Below are positions 16,500 through 24,820 of a stretch of DNA of 64,000 bases, piece after piece (within the stretch, counting starts at the first letter, position 1; each line of letters begins with the position of its first letter). The notes under the pieces were generated by a model, which had not been told where the DNA came from, did not search any database, and worked only from the letters and a program-made list of their open reading frames with translations. Where the stretch lies: assembly GCF_003002825.1 (NCBI RefSeq), contig NZ_PVTE01000012.1, forward strand, positions 1 to 64,000, in the 5' to 3' direction. The DNA comes from Spirosoma oryzae. GTDB taxonomy: Bacteria; Bacteroidota; Bacteroidia; Cytophagales; Spirosomataceae. Position numbers and translations under genes: made by a program.

Positions 16500-17264
16500 A
16501 TGAAAGCCTACTTTTTTAGCCTGCTCCTTGCCTTCGTCAGCACTGCTCCAGCCTGGGCCCAGTCGACCACCATCAATGCCAATGATCTGGTAGCCCGGAT
16601 CAATAAGGGCGAATCGATTTCCTACAAGAACGCTACCATCGTTGGCGACCTGGACTTAACCGAACTGGCCAACAAGCAAAAGATCAAGAATTGTAACTGG
16701 GGCAGCACCGAGCAATTCGAATCAAAGGTGACGATGCCCCTTCTCTTCGACAACTGCCGGTTTACGGGTAAGTTTATTGCCTGCAAATACGACGAGAAGA
16801 TAGGCCGTAATGGCACGACGTTTACCGCCAACTTTCAGGAGCCAGTAACGTTCACCAATTGCACGTTCGACGGCGACGCCGGGTTTAAATACACCAAGTT
16901 CCAGCAGTTGGCAGTTTTCAACGGCAGTCGTTTCAACGGTGAAGTCGTATTCAAATACACCAAGTTCCTGGCGGCTGTTGATTTCAGCAACACGCAGTTC
17001 AAGAAATACGCTGATTTCAAGTACGCGCGTATTAGCGAATCATCCTCGTTTCAACAGGTGATGTTTGCCCAGTACGCCGATTTCAAGTATACTCAATTCG
17101 ACGAGCCAACCGATTTTCAGGGAACGCGCTTTGTGAACACGGCTGACTTTAAATACACACATTTTCCGCGCGGCTCGCGCTTCGACAACGCCCGCTTCGA
17201 CGGTGGTACGGAATTTAAATACACCACCCTCGACGGTCAGCAGTTTGCACCGGCTAAACGCTAA
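16500..17264 (+). CDS. Secreted pentapeptide-type repeat protein with regular FKYT motif
   Basis: A 254-aa protein with a signal peptide (cleavage likely after AWAQ, residue 21). From about residue 118 to 248 phenylalanines recur with alternating spacings of 5 and 6, the 11-residue pattern of Pentapeptide_3 repeats. Every second coil carries FKYT or FKYA, giving a 22-residue super-period (six copies, for example ADFKYTQF and ADFKYTHF). This predicts a right-handed quadrilateral beta-helix with a ladder of K-Y on one face. No partner is evident. It is exported, unlike the cytoplasmic gyrase-protecting pentapeptide proteins, so the role differs; function unknown. Confidence 0.8.
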   Translation: MKAYFFSLLLAFVSTAPAWAQSTTINANDLVARINKGESISYKNATIVGDLDLTELANKQKIKNCNWGSTEQFESKVTMPLLFDNCRFTGKFIACKYDEKIGRNGTTFTANFQEPVTFTNCTFDGDAGFKYTKFQQLAVFNGSRFNGEVVFKYTKFLAAVDFSNTQFKKYADFKYARISESSSFQQVMFAQYADFKYTQFDEPTDFQGTRFVNTADFKYTHFPRGSRFDNARFDGGTEFKYTTLDGQQFAPAKR

Positions 17265-17515
17265 ACCCGTACGGTATCGACCCGGGTAGCCCCACCCCGG
17301 CGTAATGAATCTACTGAGGCAGGCCGGTTTGGTCTGCCTTTTTTCGTGTCGGTCGTATCAGGGGCGGTTTTTTCCTGCGTAGACCGGTTTGGCCGACGAG
17401 GTTTTGGCTGCTGCATCAGCGGAACGGTATAGATTGATGTATTGGTAGTTGGCGCGTTCCAATCTAACTCGACGGAGAGCAGCGACAGCACGGTTGTTAA
17501 CAGGATAGTAAGCAT
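17261..17515 (-). CDS. Possible small secreted proline/arginine-rich protein
   Basis: In the 453-bp gap between the repeat protein and the next lipoprotein, the minus strand carries an 84-aa ORF from ATG 17515. It begins with a signal-like hydrophobic stretch (MLTILLTTVLSLLSVEL) and then turns polar, rich in Thr, Pro, Arg and Lys (QQPKPRRPNRSTQEK). Its stop overlaps the stop of the plus-strand gene by 4 bp. No family is recognisable and a terminator for the plus gene runs through it. The rest of the gap is AT-rich and I see nothing else in it apart from the likely promoter area of the gene at 17718. Confidence 0.3.
   Translation of the reverse strand: MLTILLTTVLSLLSVELDWNAPTTNTSIYTVPLMQQPKPRRPNRSTQEKTAPDTTDTKKGRPNRPASVDSLRRGGATRVDTVRV
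17317..17345 (+). terminator. Terminator after the repeat protein
   Basis: AGGCAG (17317-17322) pairs with CTGCCT (17334-17339), with an 11-base loop partly closed by CCGG/TTGG, followed by six T residues. It is about 50 bases past the stop at 17264. It lies inside the weak minus-strand ORF 17261-17515, which argues somewhat against that ORF. Confidence 0.7.
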
Positions 17516-17717
17516 ATGACAGAGTGCTAGGTAAGCGTTGTTCCATTGGTCCAATACGCTATCAACCAACAGGTCTGTTCGTTGTTTGGATACATAGACG
17601 GGTGGATTAAGTTTTAATTAAAGCCAGTGAATAGATAAGCTTGCTCTACGGCTGGGATCACTCTTGTAATACGGGTAGGCCTGCTTTACTTTTGATTATT
17701 CTGTCTTATCCATTATA

Positions 17718-19154
17718 ATGAAACGTCGTCTTCTGCTTTACGCCTGGTGTACCGTCGTCAGCCTGCTGGCTTTCACCTGCTCGCGCGAGTATCCGGCAAC
17801 AGCGCCTTATGTGCCGCCCGTTCAGCCGACCAACCCGGGTTCCCTGCCGCCCCAGACACAGCCTACGCCCCCGCAGAAACGACTTTTCTTGGCAAACGAT
17901 AAAATACGGGTTGGCATCGACCTGAACATGGGCGGGGCTATCAACTACCTGGCTGAAGCCGGCACGAGCGAGAATATGATCAATAACAACGACCTGGGGC
18001 GTCAACTGCAAACATCGCTCTATGCCGGACCTTATCCGTATTCTGTCAATGGTAAAAACCCGGTTGAACAGTGGAAATATCTGGGCTGGAACCCAGTGCA
18101 GACGGGCGACTTTTACAACAATCCAGCCCAGGTCGTTAGTTACCAGCAAAGTGACAATCAGCTGTATGTCAAGACTGTACCACTCATCTGGCCGCTTCTA
18201 AACGAACCCGCCGACTGCGTGATGGAGCATTGGCTCAGTACGCAGGACAACACGGTCCACGTACGCTGTCGCATTACCGTTAACAGACGGGATACGACAC
18301 ATTACGAAGCTCGTACCCAGGAAACGCCCTGCGTCTATGTCAACAGCCCCTGGTATCGCATGGTACTTTACACGGGCATGCAACCGTTTACAAATGGCAC
18401 TGTCTCAGAATATACCGATCAGAATATCGTAACACGGTATGCAACCGAAAACTGGGTAGCCCTGCTTAATAAGGAAGGCCGGGGGGTTGGCTTATATCGC
18501 TCTGGTGAGTTCCGGTACCGCACGGCTGGTTTCGGACAACCGGGCGTTGGGGGTGAGTTCGACGTTACCAGCACGTATACGAATAGTGACAGCTTTATTC
18601 AGATTGACCACAACGGCGTTTACGAGTACGAATACACGCTGATTCTGGGTACGGTATCCGACATTCGCCAGTTTGTCTACGCCCAGCCACGTCCGGCGAC
18701 AGGACCGAACTTCCGTTTCACACAAGACCGACAGGGTTGGTATTACTCTAATGTCCGGGACCGGGGCTGGCCCATCAGCAATGAATTGGCAATAAACTGG
18801 CAACGGACAGATACAACACGATCTGATTTTCGGGTTGTCAGCCCAATGGTGTACTGGCGGGCAGCTGACGTATCGACTATCTACATTCAGGGGGCTTTTA
18901 CAACGAAGGCGACCTCTATCCGGCTGACGTGGCGCAAACCAGAAGATCCGGACTTTTACGGCATTGATACCCGCTACGTCGACGTACCGATAACCGGCGA
19001 CGGCCAGTTTCGTACGTATAGCGTCAATCTGACTGGCCGACCGGGTTGGGATGGGGTTATTACGCAAATTAGTTTAAACACCGCTCCGGATCAGCGACAA
19101 TTTGAAAAGGGGTCATTAGCCCGCATTCGAAGTATTACCGCTACCCGCCCATAA
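17718..19154 (+). CDS. Large secreted lipoprotein with beta-sandwich character, unknown function
   Basis: A 478-aa protein with a lipoprotein signal (residues 1-21, LLAFTC with lipidated cysteine) and a proline-rich tether (VPPVQPTNPGSLPPQTQP). The region up to about residue 320 starts with FLANDKIRVGIDLNMGGAI, a pattern like the beta-supersandwich of aldose-epimerase/polysaccharide-processing folds. The C-terminal 150 residues (FRFTQDRQGWYYSN to the end) look like a carbohydrate-binding beta-sandwich. I cannot name catalytic residues. The gene stands alone and ends in a strong bidirectional terminator. A surface glycan-binding role is plausible but unproven. Confidence 0.65.
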   Translation: MKRRLLLYAWCTVVSLLAFTCSREYPATAPYVPPVQPTNPGSLPPQTQPTPPQKRLFLANDKIRVGIDLNMGGAINYLAEAGTSENMINNNDLGRQLQTSLYAGPYPYSVNGKNPVEQWKYLGWNPVQTGDFYNNPAQVVSYQQSDNQLYVKTVPLIWPLLNEPADCVMEHWLSTQDNTVHVRCRITVNRRDTTHYEARTQETPCVYVNSPWYRMVLYTGMQPFTNGTVSEYTDQNIVTRYATENWVALLNKEGRGVGLYRSGEFRYRTAGFGQPGVGGEFDVTSTYTNSDSFIQIDHNGVYEYEYTLILGTVSDIRQFVYAQPRPATGPNFRFTQDRQGWYYSNVRDRGWPISNELAINWQRTDTTRSDFRVVSPMVYWRAADVSTIYIQGAFTTKATSIRLTWRKPEDPDFYGIDTRYVDVPITGDGQFRTYSVNLTGRPGWDGVITQISLNTAPDQRQFEKGSLARIRSITATRP

Positions 19155-19155
19155 C

Positions 19156-19187
19156 AGAAAAGGCAACCCACACGGGTTGCCTTTTCT
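19156..19187. terminator. Bidirectional terminator between convergent genes
   Basis: AGAAAAGGCAACCC (19156-19169) and GGGTTGCCTTTTCT (19174-19187) form a perfect 14-bp stem with a 4-base loop. A-rich and T-rich ends serve both strands. It lies between convergent stops at 19154 and 19204. Confidence 0.9.
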
Positions 19188-19203
19188 AATTGCAAGCTAT
19201 AAA

Positions 19204-19995
19204 CTACCGATTCAGTGACTTGATGAACGGACCAGCAATGGCAAGTACCTGCGACATGGTCAGTGGCTCGTCGAACGCTTCAGTGATGCGGTTTCCGCCA
19301 GGGTACTGTGGGAACGCTACTGACAGGTTTACACCACCCTGGATAACGTTGTCTTCGCCAGCATAAATCGCTGCTGGCAGACCCGACGCTTCGGATTTGG
19401 ATATCCAGCCGTTCTGTCCACGCAGGAAACGAATCCGTGCTGCGTGGCGCGCTTCTACCGAGTGGATTTGCAGGGCTACCGTCAGAATGGCCGGTGCCGA
19501 CATCAAAGCCGTTGCCTGACCTTTGTAGGCCCGTACCCCGGTGTCTTCAAACGCCTGAGCCAGCGCATAGTTGGTCTCTGTGCTTGAAAACACCGTTCCG
19601 AACATACCACCAGCGGTGAAGTCGAACGTTGGCTTAGGTACGGCAGCACTACCAAGTGCTGACTTCAGCAGGGCAACGTGTGCATTTTCGTGGTTAGCAA
19701 TCTGCTGATAGTAAGCCCGTGCAGCACTTGGGATCAAACCCGGTGTAGCCAGACTCATGTTGTAGAACTCTGCTTCCAGATATTCGAGCGTCAGTGCGTA
19801 GTTGAGAACGTCAGCAACTGAACTGTTTTGCGCATATGTTTGATTAAGAACGCCTGCAAATGCTGCAGCGCCTGCGCCAGCGACGGTCTTTTTCAGAAGG
19901 CTCTGAAAGATGCTGCGACGCGACATGTGTTCGATACGCGCGAGGGCATCACCGTCCACTTTTTCAATTTCACTAAGGATATTTTGGAGATTCAT
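19204..19995 (-). CDS. Exported ferritin-like domain protein (Ferritin_2 type)
   Basis: A 263-aa protein with a twin-arginine leader placed unusually late (MSRRSIFQSLLKK at about residues 24-36, then an alanine-rich stretch ending in TYAQ). The mature part is a four-helix ferritin-like domain: LNYALTLEYLEAEFYNM (about 65-81) and the IANHENAHVALLKSALG helix (about 99-115), with a later VEARHAARIRFLR helix (about 181-193). The E and H residues are candidate di-metal ligands. The family includes desiccation-related PCC13-62-like proteins; catalytic activity is not established. It is encoded 23 bp after a paralogue. Confidence 0.85.
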   Translation of the reverse strand: MNLQNILSEIEKVDGDALARIEHMSRRSIFQSLLKKTVAGAGAAAFAGVLNQTYAQNSSVADVLNYALTLEYLEAEFYNMSLATPGLIPSAARAYYQQIANHENAHVALLKSALGSAAVPKPTFDFTAGGMFGTVFSSTETNYALAQAFEDTGVRAYKGQATALMSAPAILTVALQIHSVEARHAARIRFLRGQNGWISKSEASGLPAAIYAGEDNVIQGGVNLSVAFPQYPGGNRITEAFDEPLTMSQVLAIAGPFIKSLNR

Positions 19996-20018
19996 TGCCG
20001 TTGTGGTTTAAGGGGTGA

Positions 20019-20768
20019 TTACCGACGTCCGCTACCGTTTCTACCGTTCAGGAACTCGGCAACATACGGCCGAACGAGCGACAGCACTTCTTCTGGGTTC
20101 CGGATTTCCTCCAGTCCAGAGTTGGCATACACCACTGTGTCGGGAGCGAACAGCGTAGTCATCGGCTCAAGCAGTGTGGCGATGATAGATGCGTGGCGCG
20201 CTTCTACCGACACGATTTTACCCGCCAGCAGCAGATAGTCGGCGCTACGGATGTACTGACCGGCTCCATTGTAGGCCGATACACCAATGTTTTCAAAAAC
20301 GCGGGCTGTACCCAGTACACTAGCCCGGCTGCTGAAGTTGATGCTGCTGAAATTAGGTGTCAGCCCAGGAATGGCAGCACTACCCAGCGCGGTTTTGAAC
20401 AGATCACGGTGAATGATTTCGTGGTCCCGGATTTCGGTCAGAATACGACGCTCTTCTTCCGTAATGCCCGAGTAAGGGGTCATAACAGCCTGCATGTAGA
20501 AAGCAGCTTCCAGTTGCTCCAGCGCATAAGCGAAGTTCAGAATGTTGACATCTTTTTCGCTGATGTCACCAAAATCGATTGCATCGCCGGCGCGGCCCGA
20601 GCCAGTAGTACCTGGATCGACAAGTTCGCTATGGCAGGCACTTAGTGCAACACCGGCTGCTGCTGTTGCTCCAATATACCGCATGAACACCCGGCGCCCT
20701 AAAGCGGCCGACGCTTTGCCTGACAGCCCCTCTACAGTAGCCATCGGGTCGGTTTGTGGTTTTTCCAT
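20019..20768 (-). CDS. Ferritin-like domain lipoprotein (paralogue of the next gene)
   Basis: A 249-aa protein from ATG 20768. The leader has twin arginines (LGRRVFMRYIGAT) and ends in a lipobox (ALSAC), suggesting a Tat-exported lipoprotein. The ferritin-like helices parallel the downstream paralogue: LNFAYALEQLEAAFYMQ (about 75-91), IRDHEIIHRDLFKTALG (about 109-125) and IVSVEARHASIIATLLE (about 190-206). Both keep the E-x6-Y and E-x2-H patterns. The two genes form an operon whose upstream region has a 16-bp direct repeat. Iron or oxidative-stress function is inferred from fold only. Confidence 0.85.
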   Translation of the reverse strand: MEKPQTDPMATVEGLSGKASAALGRRVFMRYIGATAAAGVALSACHSELVDPGTTGSGRAGDAIDFGDISEKDVNILNFAYALEQLEAAFYMQAVMTPYSGITEEERRILTEIRDHEIIHRDLFKTALGSAAIPGLTPNFSSINFSSRASVLGTARVFENIGVSAYNGAGQYIRSADYLLLAGKIVSVEARHASIIATLLEPMTTLFAPDTVVYANSGLEEIRNPEEVLSLVRPYVAEFLNGRNGSGRR

Positions 20769-20940
20769 TGAGAAAAAAAGTTTGGTTTGATGCTGATCCT
20801 TGTACCAGAGCAAGCAGACTAACTACGCGCTGAGGGGTGAAAAGGATTTTCGTTTTGGCATTTTTTTTTCCTCATGTCACTAGAATTGAGCCAGCGGCCA
20901 GAAAACGCCCGTTTACTCAATAATTCAGCATCATTTCTTC

Positions 20941-20977
20941 TCAATCTGACATCTTCTCTTATCAATCTGACATCTTC
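20941..20977. promoter_or_regulatory. 16-bp direct repeat with 21-bp period upstream of the ferritin-like operon
   Basis: TCAATCTGACATCTTC occurs identically at 20941-20956 and 20962-20977, two helical turns apart. It lies in the 419-bp gap 20769-21187, about 175 bp upstream of the ferritin-like operon start. The spacing fits binding of a dimer or two monomers on one face of DNA. Otherwise the gap is AT-rich, with a terminator at its right end and no ORF I would call. Confidence 0.5.
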
Positions 20978-21106
20978 GATATGCCCTATATCGCATCAAA
21001 ATAATTCTATTTAAATACCCATGCATACGTAAATTCGGCTAGAAGATGCCCATTCCGACAAATTCGGTCGCAGGTAAACAGTCGTGTTCGAATCATATAA
21101 ATCACT

Positions 21107-21143
21107 AAAAAAAGCCGCACAGCTGGTAAGAGGCTGTGCGGCT
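21107..21143 (-). terminator. Terminator of the ABC transporter gene
   Basis: AGCCGCACAGC (21113-21123) and GCTGTGCGGCT (21133-21143) form a perfect 11-bp stem with a 9-base loop. On the minus strand it is followed by a U-run from the A-run 21107-21113. It lies 45 bases past the stop at 21188. Confidence 0.9.
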
Positions 21144-21187
21144 CGGTAGTTGGTAGACCGGTTTCCAAAACCTGTCAGGTCTATCGC

Positions 21188-23020
21188 TCAAACGGCTTGC
21201 ATGGTCGTCAGCCGGCGGTAAAAGCCTTCATCAAGCGTTACCAGTTCGTCGTGACGGCCCCGCTCCACGACCTGCCCCTGATGCACGACCAGAATTTCGT
21301 CGGCATGCTGAATTGTACTGAGTCGGTGTGCAATCACTAACGTTGTTCGGTTGGCCATCAGTCGGGTCAGGGCTTCCTGTACCAGCTTTTCCGATTCCGT
21401 GTCGAGTGCCGACGTAGCTTCGTCCAGAATCAGGATGGGCGGATTGCGTAGGATCGCGCGGGCAATGCTAATCCGCTGCCGCTGCCCACCAGAGAGTTTC
21501 CCCCCCCGATCGCCAATCATCGTCTGATACCCATCGGGCTGCGCCATGATAAACGCATGCGCGTTGGCAATGCGGGCAGCTTCCATCACGTCAGCCTCCG
21601 TAGCATTATTGCCGAAGGCGATATTGTTGAAAATCGTGTCGTTGAACAGGATACTTTCCTGCGTAACGATGCCCATCTGTTCGCGTAGCGAGCGTAACGA
21701 ACAGTCGCGCAGGTCGACGCCATCGATTCGAATGGTACCAGCCGTAGGGTCGTAGAAGCGCGGGACCAGATCGGCGATCGTCGATTTACCGCCCCCTGAC
21801 GAGCCAACCAGCGCAACGGTCTTGCCTTTCTCAATGTCGAAGCTGATACTGCGCAAGACGGGTGTATCGGACGTGTAGGCAAACGATACCCGATCGAATA
21901 CGATGCGGTCGTTGAAGTCGGCTAGTTGAACAGCACCGGGCTTATCCTGCACCAGCGGTACAGCATCGATCAGTTCCAGCACGCGCTCGCCCGAAGCCAG
22001 ACCACGCTGGGTACTGCTAAACGCATTGGAGATATCTTTTGCCGGGCGCGTCACCTGCGAGAAAATGGCAATGTAAGCGATAAACTCAGCCGCTGTCAGA
22101 TCCGATTGGCCATTCAATACTAGTGTACCACCGTACAGCAGAATCCCGGCCACAACCGTCACGCCCATGACTTCCGAGAAAGGCGACGCCAGTTCGCGCC
22201 GATACGCCAGCGACCGCACAGCATCCCGGTAGCCATCGTTTTCACGCCGAAACTTATCCAGCATAAACCCTTCGGCAACGAAGCCTTTGACAACGCGCAT
22301 TCCGCCGAACGTTTCGTCGAGCAGACTAACCAAACCACTCAGCCGCTGCTGCCCGGTCTGTGCATCGCGCTTCATCCGCCGAACCAGCGTGGCAATGAAG
22401 CCGCCCGAAATGGGGATAACGATCAGGGCAAACAGGGTGAGCTTTACCGAGATGCTCAGCAGCGCGATGATGTAGCCGATCAGCAAAAACACTTCCTTGG
22501 AAGCCGCCGACAGTGAATTGGCAATCGAGTTTTCGACTTCCTGCACGTCGGTCGTGATGCGGGAAATCAGGTTTCCCTTCCGCTCGTTCGAGAAAAAGCC
22601 CAGGTGCAGGTTCAGCGTTCTGTCGAATACGGTTTCGCGCAACTTCGACACCATCCGCGCTTTGAACCCTTCCAGTTGCCGTACCGACAGGTATTTGAAC
22701 ACATTGCTCAGCAGCACCGACACCACGATTACCCCACACACGAACTGTAGCGCACCGATCTTACCGTATTGCTGAAAGACCTGCGCGAAATAATACTGAA
22801 ACGTATCCGTCGGTGAGGTCGTCAGTGAGGGAGCGGGGCGACTCAGGAATGCCTGCATCTGTACAGCGTTCACCTTGTCGAACAGGATACTCAACAGCGG
22901 AATCAGCAGCGTGAAATTCAGTACACCAAACACACTGGCCAGCAGCGACGTCAGTACGAATGGCGTCAGGAAGCGGCCCAGCGGTTTGGCGAACGATAGT
23001 AGGCGGAGGTAGTTTTTCAT
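21188..23020 (-). CDS. ABC transporter, fused permease and ATPase (MsbA-like exporter)
   Basis: A 610-aa half-transporter from ATG 23020. The N-terminal 330 residues carry six transmembrane segments of the exporter type I fold. The C-terminal ATPase has Walker A GSSGGGKST (about 395-403), the signature LSGGQRQR (about 498-505), Walker B ILILDEATSALD (about 518-529) and the H-loop IAHRLST (about 550-556). It probably works as a homodimer exporting lipid or drug-like substrates. It is divergent from a padR-type gene with a palindromic operator-like site in between, so control by that regulator is likely. The substrate is unknown; MsbA proper is one option. Confidence 0.9.
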   Translation of the reverse strand: MKNYLRLLSFAKPLGRFLTPFVLTSLLASVFGVLNFTLLIPLLSILFDKVNAVQMQAFLSRPAPSLTTSPTDTFQYYFAQVFQQYGKIGALQFVCGVIVVSVLLSNVFKYLSVRQLEGFKARMVSKLRETVFDRTLNLHLGFFSNERKGNLISRITTDVQEVENSIANSLSAASKEVFLLIGYIIALLSISVKLTLFALIVIPISGGFIATLVRRMKRDAQTGQQRLSGLVSLLDETFGGMRVVKGFVAEGFMLDKFRRENDGYRDAVRSLAYRRELASPFSEVMGVTVVAGILLYGGTLVLNGQSDLTAAEFIAYIAIFSQVTRPAKDISNAFSSTQRGLASGERVLELIDAVPLVQDKPGAVQLADFNDRIVFDRVSFAYTSDTPVLRSISFDIEKGKTVALVGSSGGGKSTIADLVPRFYDPTAGTIRIDGVDLRDCSLRSLREQMGIVTQESILFNDTIFNNIAFGNNATEADVMEAARIANAHAFIMAQPDGYQTMIGDRGGKLSGGQRQRISIARAILRNPPILILDEATSALDTESEKLVQEALTRLMANRTTLVIAHRLSTIQHADEILVVHQGQVVERGRHDELVTLDEGFYRRLTTMQAV

Positions 23021-23055
23021 CGGTCCAGTAAAGGTACAACCGTACAAAAATTTTA

Positions 23056-23091
23056 ATACCTAAGACTTCTAGGTATATCCGTTTTTAGGTA
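23056..23091. promoter_or_regulatory. Candidate PadR operator in the divergent intergenic region
   Basis: ATACCTA (23056-23062) and TAGGTAT (23070-23076) form a perfect palindrome with a 7-base spacer. A third half site, TAGGTA, follows at 23086-23091. They lie in the 81-bp gap between the ABC transporter (start 23020) and padR-type (start 23102) genes, close enough to overlap both promoters. Binding by the adjacent PadR protein is inference. Confidence 0.6.
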
Positions 23092-23101
23092 CGTTTACGG
23101 C

Positions 23102-23446
23102 ATGAGCACATCCCCAAATTCGCAACTACTAAAAGGCAGCCTATCGGTCATGATTCTCCGGCTTCTCGAAGGTCGGGAACGCATGTACGGGTATGAAATT
23201 ACGCAGAAAGTGAAGGAGTTGACGGCGGGTGAAATGACAATCACCGAAGGCGCGCTGTACCCGGCGTTGCACAAGCTTGAAGCCGAAGGGCTGCTGACAA
23301 CCGAAACGCAGGTGGTCGACGGACGGGCACGCAAGTATTATTCGCTGACAAAGATCGGGCAGACCGAAGCCGCCGGACGCATAGCCGAACTAACCGCCTT
23401 TCTTGACAACCTGAATCTGGTACTTAACCTCAAACCAAGTCTGTAA
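23102..23446 (+). CDS. PadR-family transcriptional regulator
   Basis: A 114-aa winged-helix protein. The family pattern is complete: SLSVMILRLLEG (about 13-24), YGYEITQKVKELT (about 29-41), the recognition helix ITEGALYPALHKLEAEGLL (about 47-65) and a wing with GRARKYYSLTKIG (about 75-87), plus a short C-terminal dimer helix. PadR proteins usually repress transport or detoxification genes and their own operon. It is the first gene of an operon with two membrane-protein genes (2-bp and 4-bp gaps) and is divergent from an ABC exporter. Confidence 0.95.
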   Translation: MSTSPNSQLLKGSLSVMILRLLEGRERMYGYEITQKVKELTAGEMTITEGALYPALHKLEAEGLLTTETQVVDGRARKYYSLTKIGQTEAAGRIAELTAFLDNLNLVLNLKPSL

Positions 23447-23448
23447 TC

Positions 23449-24117
23449 ATGCTCCTCACCACCGATCAGCTTACCTCCCTCCGGTCCGATCTGCAACGCC
23501 TGGCTGACATCAAATACGACCCCGTTCTGAACGAGTTACTCGATCACTACGCTACTCTGACGGAGCAACGCATGGATACGGGTATGCCCTTCGAAGAGGC
23601 CAGCAAGTGGGCATGGAACGATCTGGGGCAGGGCGAGGGTATTCAGCAAATTCAGGACGATTACATCGCCAACGTACAGCAGCAGATCCGCAGTCGGCAC
23701 CTGGTCATTATTAAAAGCTATTTTCGCTGGCCCACTTTTCTGATTACCGCGTTGGTGGGCCTACTGGTTTACTTGACCGTACCGCTCATTCCGTTCAACT
23801 ACGTCGTTACCCTGCTTTACGCGGTTATACTAGTTCCATCAGCTGTTATGTTTTGGCTGGAACGGAAACTAAAAAACGAGCCAACCAGTCAGCAGGCGCT
23901 CGTATTCGAGAATGCGGCTAAGTACCGCAATCTGCATCTCAACGCGGTAATCTTTGTTTCAAACTTTCTGATTTCGTCGGTTGGCGATGAGAGCCGCCGT
24001 TTCTTACAGATTCACAGCACGATTACCGTCGTCATGTGTATGCTGCTACTGCTGTATGCCATTAGCTTCATGCAGTTACTGAACGAACGATTCGATTTCC
24101 GCACCAAACTCGCCTGA
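23449..24117 (+). CDS. Membrane protein with N-terminal helical domain, PadR-linked
   Basis: A 222-aa protein. Residues 1-75 form a soluble helical domain (LTTDQLTSLRSDLQRLA, then LLDHYATLTEQRM), recalling the small prefix domain found in PadR-linked membrane proteins. Four hydrophobic segments follow (about 95-115, 118-135, 165-180, 188-208). It starts 2 bp after the padR-type stop and resembles the next gene in order and in the pattern LxxHYAxxxxxRM. The role is unknown; membrane-bound partners of PadR regulators are often involved in sensing or transport. Confidence 0.75.
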   Translation: MLLTTDQLTSLRSDLQRLADIKYDPVLNELLDHYATLTEQRMDTGMPFEEASKWAWNDLGQGEGIQQIQDDYIANVQQQIRSRHLVIIKSYFRWPTFLITALVGLLVYLTVPLIPFNYVVTLLYAVILVPSAVMFWLERKLKNEPTSQQALVFENAAKYRNLHLNAVIFVSNFLISSVGDESRRFLQIHSTITVVMCMLLLLYAISFMQLLNERFDFRTKLA

Positions 24118-24121
24118 TACT

Positions 24122-24817
24122 ATGCTCACTCCCGATCAGCTCAATCAGATTGACCAGCATCTGCGTAAAGAAAACTGGCTGATCAACGAAGACTTGATTG
24201 CCGAACTAACCGACCATTATGCTGCGGGTATAGACGAACGAATGGCGCACGGACTGTCGTTTACCGACGCCCTCTGCGCCGTCCACACTGATTTTGGCGG
24301 TCGTAAGGGACTACTAAAGATGGAAGAAGAAGCTCAGAAGCAGCAGGCGAAGAAATACTACCGGCAGGAATGGCAGTTGATTCGCTCGTTTGTACAGGGA
24401 CCACGCTGGTTCATGGCTGCTGGCCTACTAGCAGGTATGTTCCTATTAAACGTCGTTTTCGGCCAGTACGATCAATTAAAACTAATTTACAATTTTGGTT
24501 TTGGCTTTGTCGGTAGCGCCATAGTTGGCCATATTCTGGCACAACCAATTCTGGCATTTCAACATCTACGAGCAGGTTCTTCGCTTCAATCAACCAGTTC
24601 GCCCGTATTCATCAGTCTCTACGTACTAACAGCCGGACTTCTGTTGATAAATAAGTATGTACTACCGGCCTATAACCTGACGTTGCCAACTGACCTTATT
24701 GTCGTGCTGGTCACGATCATCGAAACACTCAGCCTTGTTTATCTGCTGGCCAGCCTTGTGCTCATTCGGCGGCTAATCCGCAACGAGCGTAATCGGCGGA
24801 CGTTAAAATCGGCCTGA
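24122..24817 (+). CDS. Membrane protein, paralogue of the preceding gene
   Basis: A 231-aa protein sharing the architecture of its neighbour: an N-terminal helical domain (LTPDQLNQIDQHLRKEN, then LTDHYAAGIDERM and DALCAVHTDFGGRKGL) followed by four hydrophobic segments (about 97-115, 120-140, 160-178, 190-215). It ends 3 bp before the stop of the convergent glycosyltransferase gene. Tandem duplication of such genes behind padR is common; the function is not known to me. Confidence 0.75.
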   Translation: MLTPDQLNQIDQHLRKENWLINEDLIAELTDHYAAGIDERMAHGLSFTDALCAVHTDFGGRKGLLKMEEEAQKQQAKKYYRQEWQLIRSFVQGPRWFMAAGLLAGMFLLNVVFGQYDQLKLIYNFGFGFVGSAIVGHILAQPILAFQHLRAGSSLQSTSSPVFISLYVLTAGLLLINKYVLPAYNLTLPTDLIVVLVTIIETLSLVYLLASLVLIRRLIRNERNRRTLKSA

Positions 24818-24820
24818 CCA

